Of a stretch of DNA of 64,000 bases, positions 28,320 to 36,856 are shown one piece after another. Numbering within the stretch: position 1 is the first letter of the stretch; every line of letters starts with the position of its first letter. Source of the stretch: Hyphomonadaceae bacterium (GTDB lineage: Bacteria; Pseudomonadota; Alphaproteobacteria; Caulobacterales; Aquidulcibacteraceae); assembly GCA_019753105.1 (NCBI GenBank), contig JAIELJ010000006.1:372001-436000 (forward strand), read 5' to 3'. Position numbers and translations under genes: made by a program. The notes beneath the pieces are model-generated. The model saw only the letters and a list, made by a program, of their open reading frames with translations. It had not been told where the DNA came from and did not search any database.

Positions 28320-29846
28320 ATGTCACAAACCAAGGGGAAGCCGCACAGCCTATGGCGTGCGCTCAAGATAGGCGGATTAGCGCTCGCGGCGGCCTTCGCG
28401 CTCGGGCTCACCGCTCCGGATATGGCGTGGGCGCAGACCGATGCGGCCGCGCCGGCTGTCGAAGCGGCAGCGCCGGAAACGCCCGTTGTCGTTGAGGAAG
28501 TGGTCGAAGAAGAAGCGGCCGCGCCGATCGTGGACAAGGGCGACGTCTCTTGGATGCTGATCTCGACGGTGATCGTGTTGCTCATGATCATCCCCGGGCT
28601 TGCCCTCTTCTATGGCGGCCTCGTGCGCGCCAAGAACATGGTCTCGATCCTGAGCCAGGTGTTCGTCGTCACCGCGATCGGCATGGTGATGTGGCTGCTT
28701 GTCGGCTACTCGCTCGCCTTCACCGATGGCGGCAATCTCAACCGATTTGTTGGCGGATTGAGCAAGGCCTTCTTGAACGGCGTGACGACATCGTCGCTCG
28801 TTGAGACCTTCTCCGTCGGCGTTTCGCTTCCTGAGCTTGTCTTCGTCGCCTTCCAGATGACGTTCGCCTGCATCACCGCCGCACTCGTGCTCGGCGGCGT
28901 CGCGGAACGTGTGAAATTCAGCACAATCGTTGTGTTTTCGATCCTCTGGCCCGTCGTCGTTTATTACCCGATGGCGCACATGGTCTGGTGGTGGGGCGGT
29001 CCGATGATGGCCTCCGACCCTGCAAATGCGGAAGCGCTTGCTGCGGGCGCGGGCCTCATCTGGAGCTTCGGCGCACTCGATTTCGCAGGCGGCACTGTCG
29101 TCCACATCAACTCAGGCATCGCCGCTCTCGTTGGCGCACTCGTGCTCGGCTCACGCACCGGCTACCGCAAGGAACCGATGCCGCCGCACAACCTTACTTT
29201 CACCGTGATTGGCGCCGGCTTGCTCTGGGTTGGTTGGGTCGGCTTCAACGCCGGTTCGAACTTGGAAAGCAACGCGTACGCCGCACTCGCGTTGGTCAAC
29301 ACGTTCGTCGCGCCCGCAGGCGCTGCGCTTTCGTGGATGCTCACGGAATGGCTGACCAAGGGCAAGCCGAGCCTGCTGGGCCTGGCCTCCGGCGCAGTCG
29401 CGGGCCTCGTCGCGGTGACGCCTGCCGCGGGCTTCGCTGGGCCAGTCGGCGCTTTGATCCTCGGCCTCGTTGCGGGTCCGATCTGCTTGTTCGCGTGCTC
29501 GGCGCTTAAGTCCTGGCTCAAGTACGACGACAGCCTCGATGTGTTCGGCATTCACGGCATTGGCGGCATTGTCGGCGCCATCGGCACGGGCATCGTCGTC
29601 AATCCAGCCTTCGGCGGCGCGGGCATTGTCGATTACGCGGCGGGCGGCGCAGCCGTTTATCCGGGCATCGTTCCGCAAGTGATCTCGCAGCTCAAAGCTG
29701 TAGGGGTGACTTTGGTTTGGTCCGGCATTGGTTCGCTGATCGTTTGGGTCATCGCACGCGGCCTGACAGGCGGACGCGTCAGCAAAGAGGTCGAGGCGGA
29801 AGGCGTCGATTACGCCGAACACGGCGAGGTCGCTTACCACTCGTAA
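28320..29846 (+). CDS. amtB: Ammonium transporter
   Basis: Inner-membrane Amt channel for ammonium/ammonia. The 508-residue product has a cleavable leader (LALAAAFALGLTAPDMAWAQ), an Ala/Glu-rich linker, then 11 helices; the two pore histidines are in VHINSGIAALVGALVLG and FGIHGIGGIVGAIG. Start ATG at 28320 follows GAGGAGCGGGG. The usual PII gene glnK is not next to it. A hairpin terminator ends the gene. In other alphaproteobacteria amtB is often directly before ftsK; here the TIR-caspase operon lies between. Confidence 0.95.
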   Translation: MSQTKGKPHSLWRALKIGGLALAAAFALGLTAPDMAWAQTDAAAPAVEAAAPETPVVVEEVVEEEAAAPIVDKGDVSWMLISTVIVLLMIIPGLALFYGGLVRAKNMVSILSQVFVVTAIGMVMWLLVGYSLAFTDGGNLNRFVGGLSKAFLNGVTTSSLVETFSVGVSLPELVFVAFQMTFACITAALVLGGVAERVKFSTIVVFSILWPVVVYYPMAHMVWWWGGPMMASDPANAEALAAGAGLIWSFGALDFAGGTVVHINSGIAALVGALVLGSRTGYRKEPMPPHNLTFTVIGAGLLWVGWVGFNAGSNLESNAYAALALVNTFVAPAGAALSWMLTEWLTKGKPSLLGLASGAVAGLVAVTPAAGFAGPVGALILGLVAGPICLFACSALKSWLKYDDSLDVFGIHGIGGIVGAIGTGIVVNPAFGGAGIVDYAAGGAAVYPGIVPQVISQLKAVGVTLVWSGIGSLIVWVIARGLTGGRVSKEVEAEGVDYAEHGEVAYHS

Positions 29847-29868
29847 CGATGCAACTCCCCGAGTGACT

Positions 29869-29906
29869 GGAGCGCGGTTCGTTTCGGACCGCGCTCCTTC
29901 TTTTTA
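29869..29906. terminator. Terminator between amtB and the TIR-caspase operon
   Basis: Ten-base GC-rich stem GGAGCGCGGT / ACCGCGCTCC (29869-29878, 29888-29897) with a 9-base loop followed by TTCTTTTT. It ends amtB and touches the stop of the convergent TIR gene. Confidence 0.85.
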
Positions 29907-30395
29907 GAATGTCGTTTGTCCGAGGCGCGAACGCAGTACGCGATAGAACTCGGACGTGCTATCGCGGCGCGCTACACTCTCGTTCAGTTGCTGTGCCCGT
30001 TTTTGTCGGAGGGTGCTGTTGGCCTGCTTAGACGCCGCAGCATAACTATCGAGATCAATGCGTGATTGAAGATACGGCCACTTGATCAAATACTCTGGCA
30101 GCGGCGTCGAGTCGCCAGCGTAGGTGGCGATCGGTTGGTTCTTCTCCGTGGCAATTCCAATCTCCCACGGCACCCACCATGACTGCTTAGTACTCGCCGA
30201 AACAACAGCGAGAAGCTGGTCACACGCATCAAGTTGGGCTCGCACGTACTCACCAATCATCGGTCCGGTTCCAGCAACATGCGGGTCGATAACGTCGAGA
30301 TAGCATGCAATGCCGTGAACATCGCTAAGATGCCCGGCGACACTCTTCGCAAGCACAGAATCTGCCTGCTGATGAGAGATGAAGACTCGTAGCAT
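29904..30395 (-). CDS. TIR-domain protein (second TIR of the operon)
   Basis: A 163-residue protein starting MLRVFISHQQADSVLAK, the classic first strand and helix of TIR domains. ACYLDVIDP (about 30-38) is the second block, and the putative NAD-cleaving glutamate is Glu78 in WEIGIATEKNQP. The C-terminal 50 residues are helical and charged. ATG at 30395 shares its A with the TAA of the caspase-like gene (TAATG overlap), so a longer 192-residue frame is unlikely. It may be an NADase or a second-messenger synthase. Belongs to the operon with the caspase and a different TIR gene. Confidence 0.85.
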   Translation of the reverse strand: MLRVFISHQQADSVLAKSVAGHLSDVHGIACYLDVIDPHVAGTGPMIGEYVRAQLDACDQLLAVVSASTKQSWWVPWEIGIATEKNQPIATYAGDSTPLPEYLIKWPYLQSRIDLDSYAAASKQANSTLRQKRAQQLNESVARRDSTSEFYRVLRSRLGQTTF

Positions 30396-31384
30396 TAGAT
30401 TCGCTTCATTTCGGCAAGCTTCCGATAATGCGCCCCAACCGCTGTCAGCCGACAGCCTGTGGCATACACCGCTGCGTGCCACATATGAGGCTGGTCAACG
30501 GGCACAACTAATCCATGCCGATTGCAGCTCTGGAGTTCGCGATAGAGACGGACATTATCCTCATCGACCGCTATGGAGCTGAGGCGAGCAGTCTCTTCGC
30601 CGCGGTCGGGTTCAAATGAGGGATCTAGCTTCACGATGGATGTCGGTTCGGGAAAAATTACGTGTAGCCGCCTCAATGTCTCGAACGCGATTTTTGGAGG
30701 AACTTCTCGGAGCTTCACAAACGAATGAACATTGGCCTTGTATATTGGCCGCTGCTCCCACGATCCTAGTGTCTGGTCGACGTGAGCGTACACTGACGCT
30801 GGCGTTATTCTGCCGGAAATATCCGCAGAGCTGCCACGCAGGCTATCAATCAAAATGCTGGTAAAAAGCCCGTGCCCATCGAACTCAACCGAACTTTGGT
30901 CGCGATTACACGCAGTCAATATGGTGACGCCTGTTCCGATTGCTGAGACCAGCGTCGCTCCGATGGGTGGCAACTCCCCAAAGGCGCCAGACTGACAGTT
31001 ATCGATGACAATGACGGTAGATTTCACTCTCGGATAAGCGCCGTTGGCCAATGTCAGGATGTCGGAAAAGGACGCGCCCCAAGAGCCTCGCCGCCCATCC
31101 TGACTAACCAAATAGCCTGCATTCGTCTCAGCGTTTATGATCCCGTGGCCGGCGAAATAAAGAAGCACGACCTCCGCATCGCCTTGAAATAACTCTTGGA
31201 TAGCGTCTAGCAAAACCTCTGACGTGATCGTCAGATTGTTGCTAGTAAGGAGCCTGACGTCGAAGTTAGGTGACCCATCACCGTTGGTCTCGAGCAGTCC
31301 TCCGACTGCGATTGCGTCGTTGACACATGCCTGTAGCGGCGCGTCGTTATAATCATCGATCCCGATGACAAGAGCTTTTTTCAT
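30395..31384 (-). CDS. Caspase-like (C14) protease, probable defence effector
   Basis: A 329-residue protein with an N-terminal caspase p20 fold: KALVIGIDDYND (3-14), the catalytic His80 in LLYFAGHGI, and Cys130 in VIVIDNCQSGAF. After residue 220 comes an unrecognised region with a possible sensing role (TIR products?). Metacaspase-like activity, usually cleaving after Arg/Lys or Asp, is inferred. It starts 10 bases after one TIR gene and overlaps the next one, so it lies between two TIR partners. In type IV Thoeris, as I recall the literature, a TIR-made nucleotide activates a caspase-like effector and kills the infected cell; that role is proposed here. Confidence 0.9.
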   Translation of the reverse strand: MKKALVIGIDDYNDAPLQACVNDAIAVGGLLETNGDGSPNFDVRLLTSNNLTITSEVLLDAIQELFQGDAEVVLLYFAGHGIINAETNAGYLVSQDGRRGSWGASFSDILTLANGAYPRVKSTVIVIDNCQSGAFGELPPIGATLVSAIGTGVTILTACNRDQSSVEFDGHGLFTSILIDSLRGSSADISGRITPASVYAHVDQTLGSWEQRPIYKANVHSFVKLREVPPKIAFETLRRLHVIFPEPTSIVKLDPSFEPDRGEETARLSSIAVDEDNVRLYRELQSCNRHGLVVPVDQPHMWHAAVYATGCRLTAVGAHYRKLAEMKRI

Positions 31385-31393
31385 TGCAGTAGC

Positions 31394-31780
31394 TCAGAGA
31401 TCGTTGATGAAGTCATCGATATTCGACCACGTCCAACTCACGATGCGAACGCCATTTAGTTCGATTGGTAAGGATGCGGGTCTATCGTCAGTCGTGGTGT
31501 AGAAGCCGCGAACTGGAACGCCCTCTTCCTTCGCGGTCTTGATCTCCCAAAGCTGGCCCGTCGCCGACTTTGTGTTCTTGCTCACCAGCGCGACGACGCC
31601 GTCGCAGCCTTTAATTCGGCTTCGGCACTTCGTTTTCCATTGCGAGTCCCAGGGTTCTTTGACCGACATATCGACAAACTCAAACGGACTACGTTCGTTC
31701 TTTGCCTGGCCAACCAAGTAGTCACGAGCCCACTTATCTTCGACGGCGAAAGCGATGAAAATTCTATTCTTGGTTGCCAT
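31394..31780 (-). CDS. ThsB-like TIR protein (DUF1863 type)
   Basis: A 128-residue TIR-like domain of the Thoeris ThsB/MTH538 type: RIFIAFAVEDKWARDYL (6-22), FEFVDMSVKEPWDSQWK (33-49), GCDGVVALVSKNTKSATGQ and Glu79 in LWEIKTAKEEGVPV (78-91). In Thoeris such proteins sense phage and make a signal from NAD+. It is the first gene of the minus-strand operon; its promoter region lies between 31781 and 32055, divergent from ftsK. Confidence 0.85.
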   Translation of the reverse strand: MATKNRIFIAFAVEDKWARDYLVGQAKNERSPFEFVDMSVKEPWDSQWKTKCRSRIKGCDGVVALVSKNTKSATGQLWEIKTAKEEGVPVRGFYTTTDDRPASLPIELNGVRIVSWTWSNIDDFINDL

Positions 31781-32055
31781 TTTGTGACCTCCTTACTATC
31801 TGAGGTCGATCACATACCGCGAGTCGCGCGAAACAAACAACGAACTTTTAGCCTTCAGGGTCGCGTGGGGATCGCCACACGAGCACCCGCTAGTGCTGGG
31901 TCTGCTCCTGAAATTCATCAATGTTAACGCGGGTTTCGCCGCTCACAGATGAATGCGCCAGTAACCCTGTTCGCAGCCGAATCTTCACGCCTCGTTTACC
32001 GGGAAGGCCAACAGTCGCGAGCTTGAACGCGGCCCCAAAACGAGCGCCTCTAACC

Positions 32056-34419
32056 ATGCCTGACGACGTTTACCATCAAGGGGCCAGAACGCCCTCCGTC
32101 ACAACGTCAGCCGCGGGGCGCCTTGCGCTGAAGCGCGCTGCGCTTTCCGTGGGCTGCGCCGTATTCGGCTTTTACGGCATCGGCGCCGTGCTCACCTACT
32201 CGCCGGAAGATCCGAGCCTCAACACGGCCTCGAACGGCGCCACGCACAATCTCTTCGGCGATCCGGGCGCGATGCTCGCCGATCTCGCCATCCAGATCTT
32301 TGGCGCGGCAGCACCACTTGCCTTCGCTGCTCTGCTCGCCGCCGGCGCGCTGCGCATCTATCGCCGCCAGCTCGTTGCGCGCATCGACAAGCGCCGCGTT
32401 GGCGTTGCGTTTCTCGGCATCATGCTGCTCGCCGCGGCGGCGTCCGTGATCCCGACGCCGGAAGGCTGGCCGTTGGCGACTGGCTTTGGCGGTCTGACTG
32501 GTGACTGGGTCTCCGGCATGATCGCGGGCCTCGCTTCGATGCCTGGCTTGCCGTTCCCGCATGTGTTGACCGGCATCGTCTGCGCCATCGGCGGCTTGCT
32601 CAGCATCGGCTGGTCATTCCAAGTGCGCGCCGAGGACGTACGCACCGCGGCACAAGTGACGCGCCGCGCCGTTGCCGGCGGCGCCAACGCAACGCAACGC
32701 GCCATTGGCTATGTCCAAGAGAAGACGCGCCGCGAACCGCAAGAGGAAGCGTCCTACCAACCGGAAGCAGAAGAAGCGCGTCCGGCGCCACGCCCTGTGC
32801 GCGCGCCGCGTCCCGCACGCGCCGAAGAGCCCGCGCGCCCGCAGCAGCAACGCGCACCGCAAGCGCCGCGTCCGCCCAAGCGCGAGAAGCAGCACGCCTC
32901 GATCCACTTCGGCCGCGACTTCGAACTGCCCGACACCGAACTGCTCGCCACACCGAAGCAGCGCATCACCCACGCCGATCCGCAAACGCTGAACGCCATG
33001 AGCCGCCAGCTAGAGACCGTGCTCGCCGATTTCGGCGTGCAGGGCGAAGTGCTCTCGGCGCGCCCTGGCCCTGTCGTCACTTTGTTCGAGTTCGAGCCCG
33101 CCGCCGGCGTGAAATCCTCACGCGTTATCGGCCTCTCGGACGACATCGCCCGCACCATGAACGCCACCGCCGCGCGCGTCGCGATCATCACCGGCCGCAA
33201 CGCCATCGGCATCGAACTGCCGAACGCGAAGCGCGACACGGTGTTCTTGCGCTCGCTGCTAAACAGCCCGTCTTTTGTCGGCACGCAAGGCGATCTGCCG
33301 CTCGCGCTGGGCGAAACCATCGAAGGCGATCCCTTCGCCGCCGATCTAACCAAAATGCCCCACCTGCTCATCGCCGGCACCACCGGCTCGGGCAAATCGG
33401 TCGGCATCAATGCGATGATCTTGTCGCTGCTCTACAAGCATTCGCCGGATGAGTGCCGCTTCATCATGATCGACCCGAAGATGCTGGAGCTCAGCGTCTA
33501 TGAGGGCATCCCGCACCTGCTGCACCCGGTCGTTACCGATCCGAAGAAGGCCGTTGTCGCGCTCAAATGGGTCGTGCGCGAGATGGAGGATCGCTATCGC
33601 CGCATGTCGAAGCTCGGCGTGCGCAACATCACCGGCTACAACGAGCGCGTCTCCGATGCGCTGGAGCGCGGCGAGCGCCTGGAGCGCACCGTCCACGCCG
33701 GTTTCGACCCGACAAGTGGCGAGCCGATCTACGAAACACGCGAGCTGCCGCTCGAGCCGATGCCGTACATCGTCGTCGTCATCGACGAAATGGCCGACCT
33801 GATGATCACGGCCGGCAAGGAAATCGAAGCCGCCGTGCAGCGTCTCGCGCAAATGGCGCGCGCCGCCGGCATCCACGTCATCATGGCGACGCAACGCCCG
33901 TCGGTCGACGTCATCACAGGCACGATCAAAGCCAACTTCCCGACGCGCATCTCCTACCAGGTCACGTCAAAGATCGACTCGCGCACCATCCTTGGCGAAC
34001 AAGGCGCCGAACAATTGCTCGGCCAGGGCGACTTGTTGTTCATGGCCGGCGGCGGCCGCATCCGGCGTCTGCATGGCCCGTACGTCACCGATGGTGAAGT
34101 CGAGCGCGTCGTCGCCATGCTGAAAGAGCAAGGCGCGCCGCAATATCGCACCGACGTCACCGCCGAGCCGAACGAAAACGCCGACAGCGACAATCCCGAG
34201 CTGTTCGACGGCGAAGGCACCGACGATCTGCTCGAACGCGCCATCGAGATCGTCCGCCGCGACCGCAAGGCGAGCACCAGCTACCTGCAGCGCCGCCTAA
34301 GCATCGGCTACAACCGCGCCGCAACGCTCATCGAGAAGATGGAAAAGATGGGCGTCATCTCGGAAGCCAATGCTGCCGGGAAGCGCGATATTCTGGTCGA
34401 TGTGGTGGATGAGGATTAA
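32056..34419 (+). CDS. ftsK: DNA translocase FtsK
   Basis: Septum-located DNA pump that clears chromosome ends and activates dimer resolution. N-terminal membrane helices (residues about 20-165), a Pro/Arg/Ala-rich linker, then the motor with Walker A GTTGSGKS at about 441, Walker B VVVIDEMADLMI, and the C-terminal gamma domain (ASTSYLQRRLSIGYN...) that reads polar KOPS sequences. The ATG at 32056 (787 residues) is preferred to an upstream extension without membrane character. The shortened linker is normal for alphaproteobacteria. Confidence 0.95.
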   Translation: MPDDVYHQGARTPSVTTSAAGRLALKRAALSVGCAVFGFYGIGAVLTYSPEDPSLNTASNGATHNLFGDPGAMLADLAIQIFGAAAPLAFAALLAAGALRIYRRQLVARIDKRRVGVAFLGIMLLAAAASVIPTPEGWPLATGFGGLTGDWVSGMIAGLASMPGLPFPHVLTGIVCAIGGLLSIGWSFQVRAEDVRTAAQVTRRAVAGGANATQRAIGYVQEKTRREPQEEASYQPEAEEARPAPRPVRAPRPARAEEPARPQQQRAPQAPRPPKREKQHASIHFGRDFELPDTELLATPKQRITHADPQTLNAMSRQLETVLADFGVQGEVLSARPGPVVTLFEFEPAAGVKSSRVIGLSDDIARTMNATAARVAIITGRNAIGIELPNAKRDTVFLRSLLNSPSFVGTQGDLPLALGETIEGDPFAADLTKMPHLLIAGTTGSGKSVGINAMILSLLYKHSPDECRFIMIDPKMLELSVYEGIPHLLHPVVTDPKKAVVALKWVVREMEDRYRRMSKLGVRNITGYNERVSDALERGERLERTVHAGFDPTSGEPIYETRELPLEPMPYIVVVIDEMADLMITAGKEIEAAVQRLAQMARAAGIHVIMATQRPSVDVITGTIKANFPTRISYQVTSKIDSRTILGEQGAEQLLGQGDLLFMAGGGRIRRLHGPYVTDGEVERVVAMLKEQGAPQYRTDVTAEPNENADSDNPELFDGEGTDDLLERAIEIVRRDRKASTSYLQRRLSIGYNRAATLIEKMEKMGVISEANAAGKRDILVDVVDED

Positions 34420-34423
34420 GCGC

Positions 34424-34633
34424 CTAAGCGCAGACTTCCAGCCTGATCGCAAAGCTGCGCTTGCGCATCTTATCGGTCTGAACGGAGAAGCTTAGCCGTT
34501 GGCCGATCGCCAAAGTTGCTAGCCCCGCGCGTTCGACTTCGCTGACGAACACGGCGACATCAGCGCCGCCATCGTCGCGCGAGAGTTCGCCCATGCCACG
34601 GCGCGAATCGTACGATTTGACCGCGCCCTTCAC
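34424..34633 (-). CDS. Divergent cold-shock-domain protein
   Basis: A 69-residue cold-shock fold (MKGAVKSYDSRRGMGEL...VAVFVSEVERAGL...GQRLSFSV) in which the RNA-binding motifs differ from the norm: RGMGEL instead of KGFGFI and VFVSEV instead of VFVHIS. It should still form the five-strand barrel but may bind nucleic acid weakly or differently. It overlaps the 75-residue gene by 4 bases (ATGA), so the two are coupled. Confidence 0.85.
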   Translation of the reverse strand: MKGAVKSYDSRRGMGELSRDDGGADVAVFVSEVERAGLATLAIGQRLSFSVQTDKMRKRSFAIRLEVCA

Positions 34634-34857
34634 GGCGTCGCGGCCTTCTTTTTCTTTGGGCTTGCGCGCCGCGCTTCAGCCTGCGTCGCCGCGCGGGCGA
34701 GCCGGCGTTCTTCCAACGCAGCGTCAAGCAGCGGCAGCAGCTCTTCAGCTTGCCGCCGCTGTTGCACAGAGCCGGACTCCTTCAGACGAACAGCGTTCGT
34801 CTGAAGGGTTTCCAACTCTTTGTCGGATAAATCGGGTAAGCGATCAGCGATCGCCAT
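34630..34857 (-). CDS. Small coiled, basic-tailed protein upstream of CSD gene
   Basis: A 75-residue helical protein (KELETLQTNAVRLKESGS, then RRQAEELLPLLDAALEERR) with a Lys-rich end (ASPKKKKAATP). No known domain; the first half resembles small helical partners often encoded next to cold-shock genes in this order. It starts 8 bases after the stop of the canonical cspA gene and is coupled to the divergent CSD gene. Confidence 0.75.
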   Translation of the reverse strand: MAIADRLPDLSDKELETLQTNAVRLKESGSVQQRRQAEELLPLLDAALEERRLARAATQAEARRASPKKKKAATP

Positions 34858-34865
34858 GGCCTGAC

Positions 34866-35072
34866 TTACGCCGCCTTCAGATTGATCGCGGAATCGCGGC
34901 CTTGACGATCCTTCTCAAGATCGAAGCTGACCTTCTGGCCATCGTTCAGGCCCGAAAGGCCCGAGCGCTCGACTGCGGAGATGTGAACGAACACATCCTT
35001 GCCGCCGCCATCGTGCGCGATGAAGCCAAAACCTTTTTGCGAATTGAAAAACTTAACTGTACCGACGTTCAT
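34866..35072 (-). CDS. cspA: Cold-shock protein
   Basis: A 68-residue CspA-family RNA chaperone with both RNP motifs intact: [20 protein letters not shown] (residues 14-33) after VKFFNSQ. ATG at 35072 with GGAGA upstream; the longer upstream frame is the 5' leader. Likely the first gene of a three-gene cold-shock operon. Confidence 0.95.
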   Translation of the reverse strand: MNVGTVKFFNSQKGFGFIAHDGGGKDVFVHISAVERSGLSGLNDGQKVSFDLEKDRQGRDSAINLKAA

Positions 35073-35372
35073 TGCCGTCTCCTGCACTAAATGGCCCGCG
35101 CGGACCTTCCGCGTCGAGCAGCGATATTTCGAAGAGAGCAGCAAATATCCGGCGCGACAGCGGAGGATCAGAGCGTGACGCGACGAGGATCGATAAGCGC
35201 CATATAGGCGCTCACATGGCAAATGTCCATGTGCGAAGGAACATCAGCGCAGAGCCTGTGATGGTGTGGGCGTTAACGCGATCCGTGTTAAGCTGCCGCT
35301 TCATCACCAACATCAGCACGCTTCCAGCCGCCGAACGCAGCGTCTTTGAGCCTGTTCGGGAGGCTCAAACAC
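35073..35372. other. Leader and promoter region of the cspA operon
   Basis: About 300 bases without a convincing gene. The part next to cspA probably is a long 5' leader, as is common for cold-shock genes; no unambiguous cold box or terminator could be identified. Confidence 0.4.
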
Positions 35373-35597
35373 ATGACCAATGTCACAACGATCGGCTGGC
35401 GTCTCGGCGTTATCGCGCACACAGACCGCATGGTCGAAGCCGCCATGGATGAAATCGGCGACGCCAACGAAGCGCGCTGGCTTGTTCATCGCGTCATGCT
35501 CAACGCCATGCACGAGATGGACGCGCCCCCCCACCGGCGCGACCTCGACACAGCCTTAGGCCAAGCGCTGCGCGCGCATCCCGCCAGCGCCGCATGA
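35373..35597 (+). CDS. Small unknown helical protein
   Basis: A 74-residue product (MTNVTTIGWRLGVIAHTDRM...) with two amphipathic helices and DEIGDANEARWLVHRVMLNAM in the middle, a pattern reminiscent of a fragment of sigma-70 region 2, but too short to call. ATG at 35373 follows GGGAGG; the 9-codon TTG extension is not needed. No known family. Confidence 0.6.
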   Translation: MTNVTTIGWRLGVIAHTDRMVEAAMDEIGDANEARWLVHRVMLNAMHEMDAPPHRRDLDTALGQALRAHPASAA

Positions 35598-35630
35598 CGG
35601 CGCCGAGCCTTATCTTAGAAATCACCGCCC

Positions 35631-35801
35631 ATGAGTAAGCGCAGCGTCGAGCAAATGTGCGAAAGCGCCGATGCGACCCACCCCGACGACCACCTCATCG
35701 TCTGCCCCACCTGCGGCCAAATCTTCGACTGCCGCGAAACCGCACTGGTCGAGTATCACGGCACAAAGACACACGCCGCGCTCGATCCGAGCGCGCGGTA
35801 G
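35631..35801 (+). CDS. 56-residue C2H2-type zinc-finger protein
   Basis: Starts at the ATG at 35631 (MSKRSVEQMCES...) and contains Cys25-x2-Cys28-x14-His43-x4-His48, in CPTCGQIFDCRE...YHGTKTH. This is a C2H2-like zinc site with unusual spacing, and it is not the Ros/MucR arrangement (C-x2-C-x9-H-x3-H). No known family was recognised. It could bind DNA or a protein partner. It lies just after another small unknown gene. Confidence 0.65.
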   Translation: MSKRSVEQMCESADATHPDDHLIVCPTCGQIFDCRETALVEYHGTKTHAALDPSAR

Positions 35802-36239
35802 GGGGCAACCAAGTCTGCGCCAGCTACGGCGCCGCGTGGCCGCGTAAGCGTGGCTAAGCCAATCCTGCCGCGAGTGTGTTCCGCGTCCATCGTAGAGGTG
35901 GCGAGCCATCGGCTGAAAAGCAGGCGGCGTTCTACAACTCCTCAGTCTCACACCGGGAAAAACGATCTGAAACGGGGCGCGTCTGAGGCGCGCGTTGGCC
36001 AGCGTTGGCCGGCGCAACATCAGCGCGTCACGCGCGCCCCGCCTCCCGCTTGTTCAGCACGCGCACACTTTACGCCGCGGCGCATACCCGCATGCCGCAA
36101 CGACAAATAGGACGAACGGGCTAGGCCAGATGGACATGTGCGTACGCTTGAAGGCTGTCTGCACTTGTGAACAGCGCCAAAGAGGTTCCTAAGCTATCTG
36201 AATGCTGGGCGCGCTTGCTGGCGCGGGGTCGCCCATGCG
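35802..36239. other. Gap without a supported gene
   Basis: About 440 bases. Only unconvincing frames are present (for example 35850-36110). A short tandem GCGTTGGCC(A/G) at about 35992-36010 is the only repeat noticed. It should hold the promoter of the XRE gene that follows. Confidence 0.4.
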
Positions 36240-36656
36240 ATGCGTAATAACCGTTACACGTCTGGATGGCACAACTTGGTTGCGAAGAAAAAAGGCTCGG
36301 CGCGCAAGGCGAGCGCAGTTGATGTCACCATTGGCGAACGCATCCGTGCGCGCCGCCTCGAACTAGGCTTGAGCCAAACCGCTCTCGCAGACGAACTCGG
36401 CATCACTTTTCAGCAAGTTCAAAAGTACGAGCGCGGCGTCAATCGCGTGTCGGCGGCGACGCTGCTTGATATCTGCACCGTGCTCGAGGTCGAGATCGCA
36501 GCACTGCTGCCGCCGCGCAAAGGCGCGCCGAAGGGCGCCGATGACCTTGCCGCCCTTGCGCCGCTGCTGGCGAAGATCACGCCGGAAGGCAAAGAGCTCG
36601 TCGCCGAACTCGTGCGCACGCTCGCCGCCCGCGGCGCCAAGACGCGCAAGAACTAA
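36240..36656 (+). CDS. XRE-family transcriptional regulator
   Basis: A 138-residue protein with an HTH_3 domain (VTIGERIRARRLELGLSQTAL, then FQQVQKYERGVNRVSAATLL) and a variable C-terminal part with a KITPEGKELVAELVR helix. It resembles the SinR-like regulators common in alphaproteobacteria, where the first 25 residues are basic and poorly conserved. The start is uncertain: ATG at 36240 or a later TTG. Convergent with a small minus-strand gene, overlapping by 4 bases. Confidence 0.88.
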   Translation: MRNNRYTSGWHNLVAKKKGSARKASAVDVTIGERIRARRLELGLSQTALADELGITFQQVQKYERGVNRVSAATLLDICTVLEVEIAALLPPRKGAPKGADDLAALAPLLAKITPEGKELVAELVRTLAARGAKTRKN

Positions 36657-36856
36657 TCTTCTTCCATCAGGCGCAGTATCGAGATTTCCGCCAAAGCGAG
36701 GCTGTCCAAAAGCTCGCGCTTGGTCAGGGGATCGTCGATCTCGAGCGTCTCCGCCGAGAGGCGGGCCGCGTCGATCAAGGCAAACAGCGCTTGCAGTTTT
36801 GCGGCCGTATCGGCCGAACGCATCGGCCTTTTCACAGGCGCCACGATTCTAAGCAT
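36653..36856 (-). CDS. Small helical protein at the end of a GNAT operon
   Basis: A 67-residue product (MLRIVAPVKRPMRSADTAAK...ALFALIDAARLSAETLE...LALAEISILRLMEED), amphipathic helices only. ATG at 36856 preceded by GAGGGGAC. It overlaps the stop of the isochorismatase-like gene by 25 bases, consistent with the last gene of a four-gene operon. No known family. Confidence 0.55.
   Translation of the reverse strand: MLRIVAPVKRPMRSADTAAKLQALFALIDAARLSAETLEIDDPLTKRELLDSLALAEISILRLMEED

Noticed and set aside
35992-36010. Tandem GCGTTGGCC units as a possible regulatory repeat
   Set aside because: Only two imperfect copies in a GC-rich gap; too little to support a function.
35850-36110. 86-residue open frame in the gap before the XRE gene
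   Set aside because: Arg/Ser/Pro-rich, no motif; looks like non-coding sequence.
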